Under the pieces are notes generated by a model. The model searched no databases. It saw nothing but the letters and a program-made list of their open reading frames with translations, and was not told the DNA's origin. Shown one piece after another: positions 27,577 through 36,226 of a stretch of 64,000 nucleotides of DNA (position 1 is the stretch's first letter; each line of letters opens with the position of its first letter). The position numbers and the translations under genes are program-made. This DNA is from Haliscomenobacter sp040401995 (GTDB taxonomy: Bacteria > Bacteroidota > Bacteroidia > Chitinophagales > Saprospiraceae): assembly GCA_040401995.1 (NCBI GenBank), contig JBBANM010000014.1:26862-90861 (forward strand). The letters run 5' to 3'.

Positions 27577-28356
27577 TCAAATTAAACCGTTTGCTAATAA
27601 CTGCGACACGTTGGGTGATTTGCTTCCACCCAGAGGTTCGATGGTAATGTTTAGACTTACAGCCTGATCGATATGATTAATTTTTTGAAAGTCAACAACT
27701 TTGGGATCAATCAAGCCTAAGCTGATCATTTTTCCACCCACATCCGCCCAAATCTGGTATTGCTTGCCATGAGGCGGGGCAGATAGTGCATAAGGATTTA
27801 AATAAGCAACTTTTGATTGTGGATTCCAATATACAATGGCCCGAGCGGAAGGGGAAAGTGCCGACCCCTTAATGTATACGGGCAGCGTTTTTCGATCTTC
27901 AATCAAGGCAATAATATCCAACTTCCTGTTGCTATTTTTACTTCCTGATTCGCAATATTCAAGGTTTTTCTGCAATTGCAAATTCTCCTTTTTAATAGAT
28001 TGATAACGCAGGGTCATGATTACACCAAAAATCACATAAACTCCCAACAGCAAAATAGAAGCCCAACGCGAAAAAACGCCCGCCAAAGATGTAGTAAATG
28101 ATGAAGGAGCTGAATTAACACCCGTTTCCAAGGCATCGATTTGCTCCAGAATGCTTTTTTTGACTTTAGGCGGCGGCGGCACGGCATACTGCTGTGCATA
28201 TTGCTCCAAACTAAAACGCATTTCCTCAATTTCTTTTGCAATCTCAGGGAAAGCATTGGCAAAACGCTCTACTTCCTGATCTTCCTCGAGGGTAGTCAAG
28301 CGTAGAACATATTGTTCGAGTAATCCAGAAGCCAGAAACTTTTCCTTGTCCATCAT
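27577..28356 (-). CDS. RskA-family anti-sigma factor
   Basis: 259 residues, a single-pass inner-membrane anti-sigma factor. The cytosolic N-terminus (about 1-80, LLEQYVLRLTTLEEDQEVER) resembles the zinc-free sigma-binding domain of RskA. One membrane helix (WASILLLGVYVIFGVIM) is followed by a short coiled coil. A periplasmic RskA domain ends the protein, with YWNPQSKVAYLNPYALSAPP and QYQIWADVGGKMISLGLIDP. It lies 9 bp after the sigma gene on the same strand, the standard sigma/anti-sigma operon. Confidence 0.92.
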   Translation of the reverse strand: MMDKEKFLASGLLEQYVLRLTTLEEDQEVERFANAFPEIAKEIEEMRFSLEQYAQQYAVPPPPKVKKSILEQIDALETGVNSAPSSFTTSLAGVFSRWASILLLGVYVIFGVIMTLRYQSIKKENLQLQKNLEYCESGSKNSNRKLDIIALIEDRKTLPVYIKGSALSPSARAIVYWNPQSKVAYLNPYALSAPPHGKQYQIWADVGGKMISLGLIDPKVVDFQKINHIDQAVSLNITIEPLGGSKSPNVSQLLANGLI

Positions 28357-28365
28357 TTATCCTTC

Positions 28366-28995
28366 CTAGCTAATAAAAATAACCCAATCTACCTGCCAAA
28401 ATTGGCTTTGAACTTCATCCATCACAATCAACATTGCCCAAAGAAACCCGATAAAAAAAGGTGCTCCAAAAATTCGCCGCAACTCCCGCAAGGCGATACG
28501 CAATCTTGATTTTACTGTTCCCAAAGGCAATCCCAAACTCTGGGTAATTTCTTCTTGGGTATATCCTTTGAAATATGCCAGATCAATCAACTCTCGATAC
28601 TTTTCTTCTAACCCATCCACAACCTCGGTCACTCCGATGTGATCTACTGATAATTCAGCAGTAGGGTGAAGACGCTCTGAAGTCAAGATTTGATCCAGAT
28701 TATTTACCTGAACTTTTTTTTTATTGCTGGCCGATCGCAATTTATCAATCGCAGTATTTCTAGCAATATTAAGCATCCAAGTAAAAATGGAACCTTTGGA
28801 CGCATCATAAGTCGAGCCATTGCTCCAGATTTTTACAAACGAATCTTGAAGCACATCTTCTGCTAATTCTTGCGATTGCACAATTTTCAGGACGATTCCA
28901 AACAGGGTAGCGCTATACTGATCGTAGAGCTGTTCAATGACCTGTTTGTTTTTTTCCTGTAGCAATTGGGCTATGTGTGTTTCTGATTGCTTCAT
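28366..28995 (-). CDS. ECF-type RNA polymerase sigma factor (SigK-like)
   Basis: 209 residues from the ATG at 28995. Region 2 (about 25-95, with AEDVLQDSFVKIWSNG and IFTWMLNIARNTAIDKLR) and region 4 (about 140-195, with YFKGYTQEEITQSLGLPLGT) are clear. An unusual hydrophobic C-terminal extension (FFIGFLWAMLIVMDEVQ) follows region 4. The SigK-RskA pairing and the divergent fasciclin gene mirror the mycobacterial sigK-rskA-mpt70 arrangement. The 277-bp divergent gap should hold the promoters of both sides. Confidence 0.93.
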   Translation of the reverse strand: MKQSETHIAQLLQEKNKQVIEQLYDQYSATLFGIVLKIVQSQELAEDVLQDSFVKIWSNGSTYDASKGSIFTWMLNIARNTAIDKLRSASNKKKVQVNNLDQILTSERLHPTAELSVDHIGVTEVVDGLEEKYRELIDLAYFKGYTQEEITQSLGLPLGTVKSRLRIALRELRRIFGAPFFIGFLWAMLIVMDEVQSQFWQVDWVIFIS

Positions 28996-29272
28996 ATCAA
29001 TGCAAAGAAAGTGATAACTGCGCAAAACCTGCTTTGGTTGAAACTTTTATTCACCTCTTGCAAATGTATCATTATGTTGCTGAAAATCAATCTTGGAACA
29101 GCATTATACCGGAAAGGTTTAGAGATGCAGGTTATAATTTGAGCTGGTGTTCTTAAGGAATGTTGATGTGTCGGCAATTGAGCGCAACAGAATTATTTTT
29201 TTCGGTACGTGATCCAAATGGAACTTCCCATCGTAGGTATGGAAAATTCATTCAACAAAAATCAAGTTCACA

Positions 29273-29872
29273 ATGAAAAAAACAAGCATTTTCGCAATTC
29301 TATTCTTCGTAGCACTGCAGGTAAACAGCGCTTTCGCTCAATGTAACAGTGGAGCCCAACACACTAGCCGTGTTTCTTCCAAACAGATTCAATCCAAAGA
29401 TTATGGCCACCTACCGGCCAATGTCCTCCCAAACATTGTGGACATTGCTGTAGGGTCAGCGGATCACACTACTTTGGTAGCTGCTTTGAGTGCTGCTGGA
29501 TTAGTTGAAACACTAAAAGGAGCTGGTCCTTTCACAGTTTTTGCACCTACCAATGCAGCTTTCAACAAGTTGCCAAAAGGAACGGTAGAATCTTTGTTAA
29601 AGCCGGAAAGCAAAGCTACGTTGACCAAAATTTTGACTTACCATGTCATCGCTGGAAATTTTGATTCTAAAACACTAGTCAACGCCATCGAAAACAATGG
29701 CGGTAAGGTTACTTTCAAAACCCTCAGCGGCGGTAAATTAACGGCTAAATTGGACAAAGGCGCGGTCATCTTGGTAGATGAAAAAGGCGGCATATCTAAA
29801 ATTTCGGCAGTAGACTTGAAAGGAGAAAATGGTTACATCCATGTCATTGACTCGGTGGTAATGCCTAAATAA
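29273..29872 (+). CDS. Secreted fasciclin-domain protein
   Basis: 199 residues: signal peptide (MKKTSIFAILFFVALQVNSA), a short linker, and one fasciclin (FAS1) domain, about residues 52-198, with the H1 motif GPFTVFAPTNAAFNKLP and the H2 motif YIHVIDSVVMPK. FAS1 domains mediate adhesion. The divergent sigma/anti-sigma pair is the probable regulator, as SigK/RskA controls MPT70/MPT83 in mycobacteria. No T9SS tail, so periplasmic or secreted by another route. Confidence 0.93.
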   Translation: MKKTSIFAILFFVALQVNSAFAQCNSGAQHTSRVSSKQIQSKDYGHLPANVLPNIVDIAVGSADHTTLVAALSAAGLVETLKGAGPFTVFAPTNAAFNKLPKGTVESLLKPESKATLTKILTYHVIAGNFDSKTLVNAIENNGGKVTFKTLSGGKLTAKLDKGAVILVDEKGGISKISAVDLKGENGYIHVIDSVVMPK

Positions 29873-29957
29873 TTGGCATTTGATTATTCAATCTACCTGA
29901 TTGGTATTTGAAGGAGGGGCGTTTTTCCAACCACTATTTTGGTTTTGGAAATTCGCC

Positions 29958-30158
29958 CTATTCTTTTTTATGCTTTTTCCTGGATCGGAATTCATATTTC
30001 TTCTCCTGAGCAAGGATCGTTGTTTTTATATTATTCACCCGCTCCTTATCGAATTCTGCCAAGGGATTGAAATCATCGAAATACGAAATCGAATCATACT
30101 TCTCCAAAGAAAATAACGCTATTCCAATGCTGTTTTCAATTTCCTTCCGCCGTGGCAT
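29958..30158 (-). CDS. Possible 66-residue hypothetical protein
   Basis: Charged, soluble-looking frame starting MPRRKEIENSIGIALFSLEK and containing YFDDFNPLAEFDKE with a strongly basic end. Codon choice looks ordinary for the window, and the opposite-strand frame is hydrophobic junk. An in-frame stop lies just upstream of the ATG. It is downstream of the pentapeptide gene on the same strand. No family recognised; it may be a remnant. Confidence 0.38.
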   Translation of the reverse strand: MPRRKEIENSIGIALFSLEKYDSISYFDDFNPLAEFDKERVNNIKTTILAQEKKYEFRSRKKHKKE

Positions 30159-30259
30159 GAAGCTTTGTCAAAACACAGCCGTCTCGTCGTTGGCAAAAGA
30201 CCTGCGTACAAGCTGACCAATGAGTTTTTTCTGCTAAAATTTCGATCCTAGGTTGCACA

Positions 30260-30835
30260 TCAGTCAATCTCAATGTCGTATTTCCGCAATAACCCCGCAA
30301 CCCCTAACAATGAGAACCTAGCCTTTTTTATTCTATTGATTTCTGGATCAATAGAATAATTGGTGGCGGATCGGAAATCAACTTTTTTCAAATTGCTGTT
30401 TTCAAATTTCGAATGGGTCAAATCACACGCATCAAAAACTGAAAGGGTTAAATCGCAATCGGAAAAATCAACTTCATGAAGACGGGAATGCTGGAACGTG
30501 GTGTTTTTCATTTTTGTCCGAAAAAAGGAAGCATGGCTGAGATTACAATGGTCAAAACTGACGGACAATCCAAACTCATTGCAATTGGAAAAATGCAAAC
30601 CCAGCATTTTACAATGAATAAATTGCACCTCTCGAAAAGAAGTGTTGTTTAACTTGACCAGACTAAGATTGCAATCTTCGAAGTTGCAATCGACAAATTT
30701 CATGTCTTTGAAGTCGGTGTTTGAAAAATCGCAACTTCTAAATGTGCAAGCTTCGTATTCCCCGGTTTTTAGCAGGTCGACGGTAAAGTTTCGTTGCTCA
30801 AACAGCTGATCAAGGGTGTAAATCTCTTCCATCAT
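30260..30835 (-). CDS. Pentapeptide-repeat protein
   Basis: 191 residues from the ATG pair at 30832-30835. About 25 tandem A(D/N)LXX-like five-residue units run from residue 25 to 170 (CTFRS CDFSN TDFKD MKFVD CNFED CNLSL and similar), which fold as a right-handed quadrilateral beta-helix. Some family members (Qnr, MfpA) mimic DNA and protect gyrase; no evidence for that here beyond the fold. The longer TTG-started frame reads through a hairpin and is rejected. It lies downstream of the lipoprotein gene. Confidence 0.9.
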   Translation of the reverse strand: MMEEIYTLDQLFEQRNFTVDLLKTGEYEACTFRSCDFSNTDFKDMKFVDCNFEDCNLSLVKLNNTSFREVQFIHCKMLGLHFSNCNEFGLSVSFDHCNLSHASFFRTKMKNTTFQHSRLHEVDFSDCDLTLSVFDACDLTHSKFENSNLKKVDFRSATNYSIDPEINRIKKARFSLLGVAGLLRKYDIEID

Positions 30836-30846
30836 TTTCTTTTTAA

Positions 30847-30879
30847 ACTGCTTGACCTCAAAAAAAGAAGTCAAGCAGT
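30847..30879 (-). terminator. Hairpin between lipoprotein and pentapeptide-repeat genes
   Basis: Perfect 10-bp arms ACTGCTTGAC / GTCAAGCAGT with a 13-nt loop, just after the lipoprotein stop. The T-tract is weak, so it may attenuate rather than fully stop transcription. Confidence 0.6.
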
Positions 30880-30897
30880 CCGTAAGTTGGATGATAT

Positions 30898-31818
30898 TCA
30901 ATTCAGCAGCAACATTTTCCAGTTTTTATAATTGGCATGTTGCTCTTTTCCAGGTAAAAGGATGGCCAATTGCGGCATTACATCGTCTCTTTTTTGGGCA
31001 AACCGGGCGTTTTCGCTCAGAAACCACCGATTTAGATCATTATCGGCATTGGCGTAACCAAAAGTTTTGATCAACAAATAAATTTCGTTGAGCTCATCTA
31101 GCCAAGTTTTCATACTCGCCAACTGTGACAACACAAAATAGAGTTGAAGATCTTGTCTGGCAATGATTTGCTCTTTGGCTTTCGCTAAAACAGTTAATGC
31201 ATTGTCCACTTTTCCATTGCCTGCTAAGTTGGAAATGTTTTCGTTGTAGTGTTTTCTGATCTCATCAAAAAAGCGGAGTCTGGCGACATCATCGGCGGGT
31301 GTCGTTTTCTGTTGGGCCAGTTTTTGTCGCAAAGCCAGCAAAGCATTGTAAGCCTGTTCGCTGCTAATGAGGCCTTCAATAGCGCCAACTACTGCCTCGT
31401 CGCGAGGTTGACGAAATTTGTTATCCGATAAGGCTTTTTGCGCTAAACCGGCACTTGTACGCGCCTCATCGTAGCGGCCTAGTTTCCATTCGCATAAAGT
31501 ACGGAGCATCAAAGCAGTGCCCAAAACGCCATCCGATTTCAAAGGGCCTTCGCTTTTTAAAGCTTTGCCCACCTCAGAATATGCCAATTGGTAATGTAGA
31601 TCTGGCGACAAAGTACCAACTCCTTGGCTGGTAAAGGTGTTTGGGTTGGCAGTTTGCAAGTCGACACTGGTGCTTGCGGTGCCAAATGCCAAGGTGTTTT
31701 CCATGGTAGCGCCGCGGTTGAAGGCATTTTGGGCGCGATCCAGGTGTACAAGATGCGCACAGCCATTCAAAAACAGCAATAGAAAAGCCAATACGGGTGT
31801 AAAACGCAGGGTAAACAT
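30898..31818 (-). CDS. Predicted helical-repeat lipoprotein linked to the 1116-residue protein
   Basis: 306 residues from the ATG at 31818, which begins a signal peptide with lipobox (LLFLNGC). The mature part is almost wholly alpha-helical with TPR-like pairs (DGVLGTALMLRTLCEWKLGR; YDEARTSAGLAQKALS). No family recognised. It starts 83 bp after the stop of the giant repeat protein on the same strand, so the two are probably one transcription unit, with the protein anchored in the envelope. Confidence 0.75.
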   Translation of the reverse strand: MFTLRFTPVLAFLLLFLNGCAHLVHLDRAQNAFNRGATMENTLAFGTASTSVDLQTANPNTFTSQGVGTLSPDLHYQLAYSEVGKALKSEGPLKSDGVLGTALMLRTLCEWKLGRYDEARTSAGLAQKALSDNKFRQPRDEAVVGAIEGLISSEQAYNALLALRQKLAQQKTTPADDVARLRFFDEIRKHYNENISNLAGNGKVDNALTVLAKAKEQIIARQDLQLYFVLSQLASMKTWLDELNEIYLLIKTFGYANADNDLNRWFLSENARFAQKRDDVMPQLAILLPGKEQHANYKNWKMLLLN

Positions 31819-31901
31819 ATTATTGGGTTGTTTGGATGACGTCCAAGCAAAAGAATAAGGGTGTCCCACTATTCATACTCCACAATACCCAAAAACTTAC
31901 G

Positions 31902-34900
31902 CTATGACTCAGGAGACAAAAGATCCAACAAATCTTCGCCGGAAATTTCTCCTAGGGCAAATTTATCCACGATATCTTGCAACTGCCCAATAGATTTATC
32001 GATAGAAGCGGCGCTCAAATCCCATTGATTTACCGTATCCAAATAATATTCAAGCATGGTGTCTACAATCGGCGGATTAGTCAGCGTACGCTGGGTATTC
32101 CGATCCTGCCGAATGAGAAAATTGACCAATTGAAGCGCTACATATGTTGCTGTTACCGATGCATTCTCCGGTTTATCAGTTTTTAATTTAGCCAAAAAAC
32201 CTTTGTCTTCCGCTGCCACTTCCATCATTTCAATGATCAGCAGGGTTACGAGAATATATGGAGTGCGCCATTGGTTTACCTTTTGATCAAAAGCGATCAG
32301 AATGGCGTCGATTACGCGGAAAATAAAGTCATCTTTGATCCAATCTGGATTTTCCACCACGCCTTCCAATAGAAACTCAACGATATCCATTACCTGCTCT
32401 TCAGTGAAGCGCGGCGTCCAGCGCCCATTGGTACGCTCAGCAGCAAAGGCCAGCACCATTTGTTGCAGCGCTTCTACCAGCAAATGCCGGAAATGCCCAG
32501 GTTGCACCTCAAGCAGGGTGTCCAGATGACCGGCACTTTGCTCCAGCAAAATACTAAGAATTTCCGGTCCAATATTAGGGTGATCCAATCCCAACAAATG
32601 GATAGCCGGCGCCGAGTCCCCGAGAATATCGCGCAAACTTGGCGTGCCATTGATTAATTCTGGATGTGAAGCAATGGCCATCAAAGCCGCTTCTACCAAC
32701 TCTTCCACTACATCAGAATAGAAGCCCTTGGAAAAATCAATCCCGGCGGCATCAGATAGAATGAGTTCTACCAACGCCAGTCCTTTTGCATCGGGATTCT
32801 CAGCTAAAATGACGTCAAAAATATACTCTAAAAGATCAATCAGTAATTTAGGCTTATCAACTGCGCCGCCTTCCGATGGAGGAAACACGCTACCTAAAGC
32901 CAGATCTAGCACCCGCTCCAAAATAGAACTTTCAACCGTATCGCTGGCCCAAGTAATACGCTCCAAGAGTTTTTTACTCCGAGCAACGCCTCGCAAAACA
33001 ATCTCGAGTACATATTCAAAGGTCTGCGCAGTAAGTCGCTGACCGGCAGGTACTTTTTGCAATGCGCGTAAAGTCAGATCCAGCACTTCGCGCAGCAAAC
33101 TGTCTTGCTGTACTTTATCAGTTACCCAAGCTGGGTTTTGCACTACCTCATCCAATAAAAACTCAAATAAGCTAACCAGTTGCTCGGGGGTAAATCTTGG
33201 TTTCCAGCGACCTTCCGGCGGTTCGGCGCCCAGGGCATGCAAAATCTCGCGTGCGGCAGCAACCGGTAAATATTCCATTTTATCCCTATCCGCCTCAAAG
33301 AGCAGCTCGATGTTGTCGGCAGTTTTGATCAGCACCAAACGCACGATTTCTGGTAGCAAACCAGGTTGATGGATTCCTGAAGTCAACAAGGCTTCCGCTA
33401 CCCCGCCAATAATACGCTGCAATGCTTCATCGTCAGACACTAATTGCGGATGCTGGGTCAACAAAATGAGCGCTGCTTCAACGATTTCGTCGGCTATTTG
33501 GCGGTTAAAACCTTCGGTAAAGTCAATTCCCGTTTGTTTGGACACCAGTACTTGGATGATCACCAGACCTAGGCGGTTGGGGTATTCAGAAACCACTACA
33601 TCCATACAGTATTCAAAAAGATCTTGGAAAAGTTTGGCCTTTTCTACGCCTGCGCCATCAGCTTCATCAAATACCACCGAAAAAATAAGGTCTAAGATTT
33701 TATTGAGGATGGTGGTGGTTTGCTCCTCGCTCCCCCATTGAATTTGGCTCAATACAGCTTTACTCCGCAATACGGTACGCAAGTTGAGCTGAATCAATAA
33801 TTCTACCACTTCCCAGCCCAACCTTTGTTCTTTAGGAACTTGTTCCAAAGCCGTAAAAGTAGCAGTCAATACTTCGTAAAGCAGTGAATCCTGGTTCACC
33901 TTATTGGTCACCAAAGCTGGGTTTTTTACCACTTCATCCAACAAATCAGCGATCAGTTCGGTGATCTGTGACTTGGATAATTGAGGCCGCCAAGCGCCTG
34001 TTTTAGGAGGCTTCGCTAAAGCACGAAGGATGTGTTCAACCGCCGTTAAAAGCAGATGTTTTGCACTTGTATCTTCTACATCCCATAAACGGTATAAATT
34101 GGAAGCCGTAAATTCCAACACCAAACGGATGATTTCTGGTAGTAAATCAGGGCGCTGAATCCCCGATTCGGCTACTGCTTCGCTTACTCCTGCTATTATT
34201 TCTTTGACTCCCTGGTTTTTACTTAAAAGTTCGGGGTATTCTGATACAACCGTCAGTGCAGCGCGAACAATTTTATCCAGGGATTCAACGGTGAGTACTT
34301 GCTTGAGATTGATGTCGGTGGAACCCTCATCCAAAATAATGGACATTAAGGCAATACCGGTCTTATTGATCAAAGTGGATACCGCTTCATTGGTTCCAAA
34401 CAAGCTTGCTGAAGAAGAAAAAGCGTAATTGCCAGCATTTTTGATCAAGCTCTGAACCACCATCCGTCCCCAATGAATGGTTACATTCGCATTTTTGGCA
34501 TCAGGTGCGGAAGTACGTTTCAATACATCGCGCGCTACGCCTTCGGCCGTTGCTTTGATAAACAGCTGAAATTGCTCATCGCCGGTGATTTCTGCGCTTA
34601 ACTCGGATAAGCTTTCGGCTGCTCCAATAAAAAGTTGGGGAATGACTTCCTTGGCCAAGGTTTGCTGAAGATGATCGTTTTCGGCAAAACTAATGTTGTC
34701 AAATCCGGATAAAAAATGCTTCAAAGCCTTACCATAGGAAGAATTCGCATTCAGCGCGCCGGGCACCTGATTGAAGTAATCGATACCTAACTCAACAATG
34801 GTTCCTGCTACTAGTTGTAAAGCACTAGGGAAAGGCATTTCTCCTTTCTGCCATTGCCGCAATTTCAGCAATGTAACAACATCGTTATTGGTGATGCCAG

Positions 34901-35252
34901 TATTTTGACTTTGCGTATCATCAGCACCTTTTTGCACCAGAGCAAACAAAGTGCGGTAATAGTCGAGGTATGTTGCCCGATCTTGATCACTCAGGGTATT
35001 GTTCAAGCTTTTATTAAAAAGCGTTTGAAGATGATCGATTTGCGTCAAAAAATCTTTACCGCCTTCCTCGCCCGGAGTTTGAAAAAATCGATCTGCCGAA
35101 ATGATGGTTGGGTTGCCATCAAACCTAGGTAAAGGCAGCACTATACTTTTTCCATTGATGCTGTTGGCATAGGCGCGCTGGAAATTCTTCCCAAGTCGGA
35201 TAGCAGCATTGATGGCAAATACAATCGTTTCAGCGGCTAGTTGTTGTGCCAT
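31902..35252 (-). CDS. Giant alpha-helical repeat protein, unknown function
   Basis: 1116 residues, no signal peptide or membrane helix. From about residue 300 it is built of long units of about 263 residues: about 323-585, 586-848, and 849 to about 1060 (the last partly decayed). Each contains (E)IVEAAL, SGI(H/Q)(Q/R)PxLLPEI(I/V)RLVL, GRWxPxFTxEQ, LLDEVVxNPAxVT and GIDF(T/S)(E/K)GF. Residues 1-300 look like a more divergent relative. The pattern suggests a HEAT/ARM-like superhelix. No enzyme motif is visible. Followed by a helical lipoprotein gene, with a GNAT gene and a palindromic repeat upstream. Confidence 0.85.
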   Translation of the reverse strand: MAQQLAAETIVFAINAAIRLGKNFQRAYANSINGKSIVLPLPRFDGNPTIISADRFFQTPGEEGGKDFLTQIDHLQTLFNKSLNNTLSDQDRATYLDYYRTLFALVQKGADDTQSQNTGITNNDVVTLLKLRQWQKGEMPFPSALQLVAGTIVELGIDYFNQVPGALNANSSYGKALKHFLSGFDNISFAENDHLQQTLAKEVIPQLFIGAAESLSELSAEITGDEQFQLFIKATAEGVARDVLKRTSAPDAKNANVTIHWGRMVVQSLIKNAGNYAFSSSASLFGTNEAVSTLINKTGIALMSIILDEGSTDINLKQVLTVESLDKIVRAALTVVSEYPELLSKNQGVKEIIAGVSEAVAESGIQRPDLLPEIIRLVLEFTASNLYRLWDVEDTSAKHLLLTAVEHILRALAKPPKTGAWRPQLSKSQITELIADLLDEVVKNPALVTNKVNQDSLLYEVLTATFTALEQVPKEQRLGWEVVELLIQLNLRTVLRSKAVLSQIQWGSEEQTTTILNKILDLIFSVVFDEADGAGVEKAKLFQDLFEYCMDVVVSEYPNRLGLVIIQVLVSKQTGIDFTEGFNRQIADEIVEAALILLTQHPQLVSDDEALQRIIGGVAEALLTSGIHQPGLLPEIVRLVLIKTADNIELLFEADRDKMEYLPVAAAREILHALGAEPPEGRWKPRFTPEQLVSLFEFLLDEVVQNPAWVTDKVQQDSLLREVLDLTLRALQKVPAGQRLTAQTFEYVLEIVLRGVARSKKLLERITWASDTVESSILERVLDLALGSVFPPSEGGAVDKPKLLIDLLEYIFDVILAENPDAKGLALVELILSDAAGIDFSKGFYSDVVEELVEAALMAIASHPELINGTPSLRDILGDSAPAIHLLGLDHPNIGPEILSILLEQSAGHLDTLLEVQPGHFRHLLVEALQQMVLAFAAERTNGRWTPRFTEEQVMDIVEFLLEGVVENPDWIKDDFIFRVIDAILIAFDQKVNQWRTPYILVTLLIIEMMEVAAEDKGFLAKLKTDKPENASVTATYVALQLVNFLIRQDRNTQRTLTNPPIVDTMLEYYLDTVNQWDLSAASIDKSIGQLQDIVDKFALGEISGEDLLDLLSPES

Positions 35253-35343
35253 TTTTCAAGGTTTAATGTCAATAAAAAAGTACCGGGGCGTTCAATCCTA
35301 AGGAACTTATGGATAATAAATTGGCATTTCAGCAACCTGTCCC

Positions 35344-35506
35344 TAAGGAACGGTTAAACAATAAAGTACCACTTTTGCCTTGCTCTTTCACCGCCACTCT
35401 TCCTATCTTTTTCATTGCAATGCCCCACATTGCGCCTCAAAAGATAGTCGATTGGCAGTAAAATAGCGACGGCTAAAATGGCACTTTATTATTCACCCGT
35501 CCCTAA
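35344..35506 (+). repeat. 163-bp palindromic repeat, copy R3
   Basis: Full-length copy: TAAGGAACGGTTAAACAATA to ATTCACCCGTCCCTAA, same inner stems as R1. Its right end supplies the TAG stop codon of the GNAT gene (35503-35505). It lies in the 250-bp gap between that gene and the giant repeat protein gene. Confidence 0.9.
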
Positions 35507-36078
35507 CCCGAAATTTTAGATTTAGTCAATCCAAAAACCATCAAGTCAACGGTTTCGCCACTGATTTTACGAAATTCTGAACGCAAGTCGCCTTCGCGCT
35601 GAAAACCGCATTTTCTGGCCAACCTTTGAGCCGGATAATTATCAGATTCAACCCGCATGCTCAATTTTTCAAATTTTAGTTGCTCAAAACTAAAGTTGAT
35701 AATCTGTAGCAAAACTTCCGTCATAATGCCTTTTTGGTAGGAATTGCGATCCAAAAAAAGCAACAACTCCCCTCTAGGAACCGTCCAATCGAGATTGGCG
35801 AGCCTTACATAACCAATAGGCAAGGCTGTATCTTTACTCCAAACACCAAAAGTAAATTCTTGATACAGTAACCATAACGCCAATTGCCGTCTTACAAATA
35901 GCTCAATCTGCTCTTTATCCGGGAGTAAATCTACGATTTTCGGGAAACGGTCTTGCAACATGGACATATTTTCCTGAAACAAAGGAAAAAAAGCTTGTCC
36001 ATCATTTTCTCTAAAACGCCGTACAACCGTGCGGGGAGTGATCAATGCTGTTTCTATATCAAGAACTTTGGAAAGCAT
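35503..36078 (-). CDS. GNAT-family N-acetyltransferase (RimJ/RimL type)
   Basis: 191 residues. Acetyl-CoA-dependent acetyltransferase of the RimJ/L-like group: TPRTVVRRFRENDGQAFFPL at the start, then GYVRLANLDWTVPRGELLLF, and the C-terminal RVESDNYPAQRLARKCGFQR with the typical N-x-x-(S/A)-x-x-(L/V)-x-x-K-x-G-F motif. Such enzymes acetylate protein N-termini, antibiotics or small amines; the target is unknown. The stop codon lies inside the end of a palindromic repeat, so the native C-terminus may have been changed by the insertion. Confidence 0.92.
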   Translation of the reverse strand: MLSKVLDIETALITPRTVVRRFRENDGQAFFPLFQENMSMLQDRFPKIVDLLPDKEQIELFVRRQLALWLLYQEFTFGVWSKDTALPIGYVRLANLDWTVPRGELLLFLDRNSYQKGIMTEVLLQIINFSFEQLKFEKLSMRVESDNYPAQRLARKCGFQREGDLRSEFRKISGETVDLMVFGLTKSKISG

Positions 36079-36226
36079 ATTGTATCTTGGATTAAGATTG
36101 ATTTAACGTTTGAAAAGAGTTGGTGTTTTGGACTAGAGTTAAGGAAAAATTCCAAGCTCTACTTAACTTGTACTTTTATGCCTAAAAATAAGGATTACTT
36201 GGTTAGAAATAGATGTAAATTAAAGA

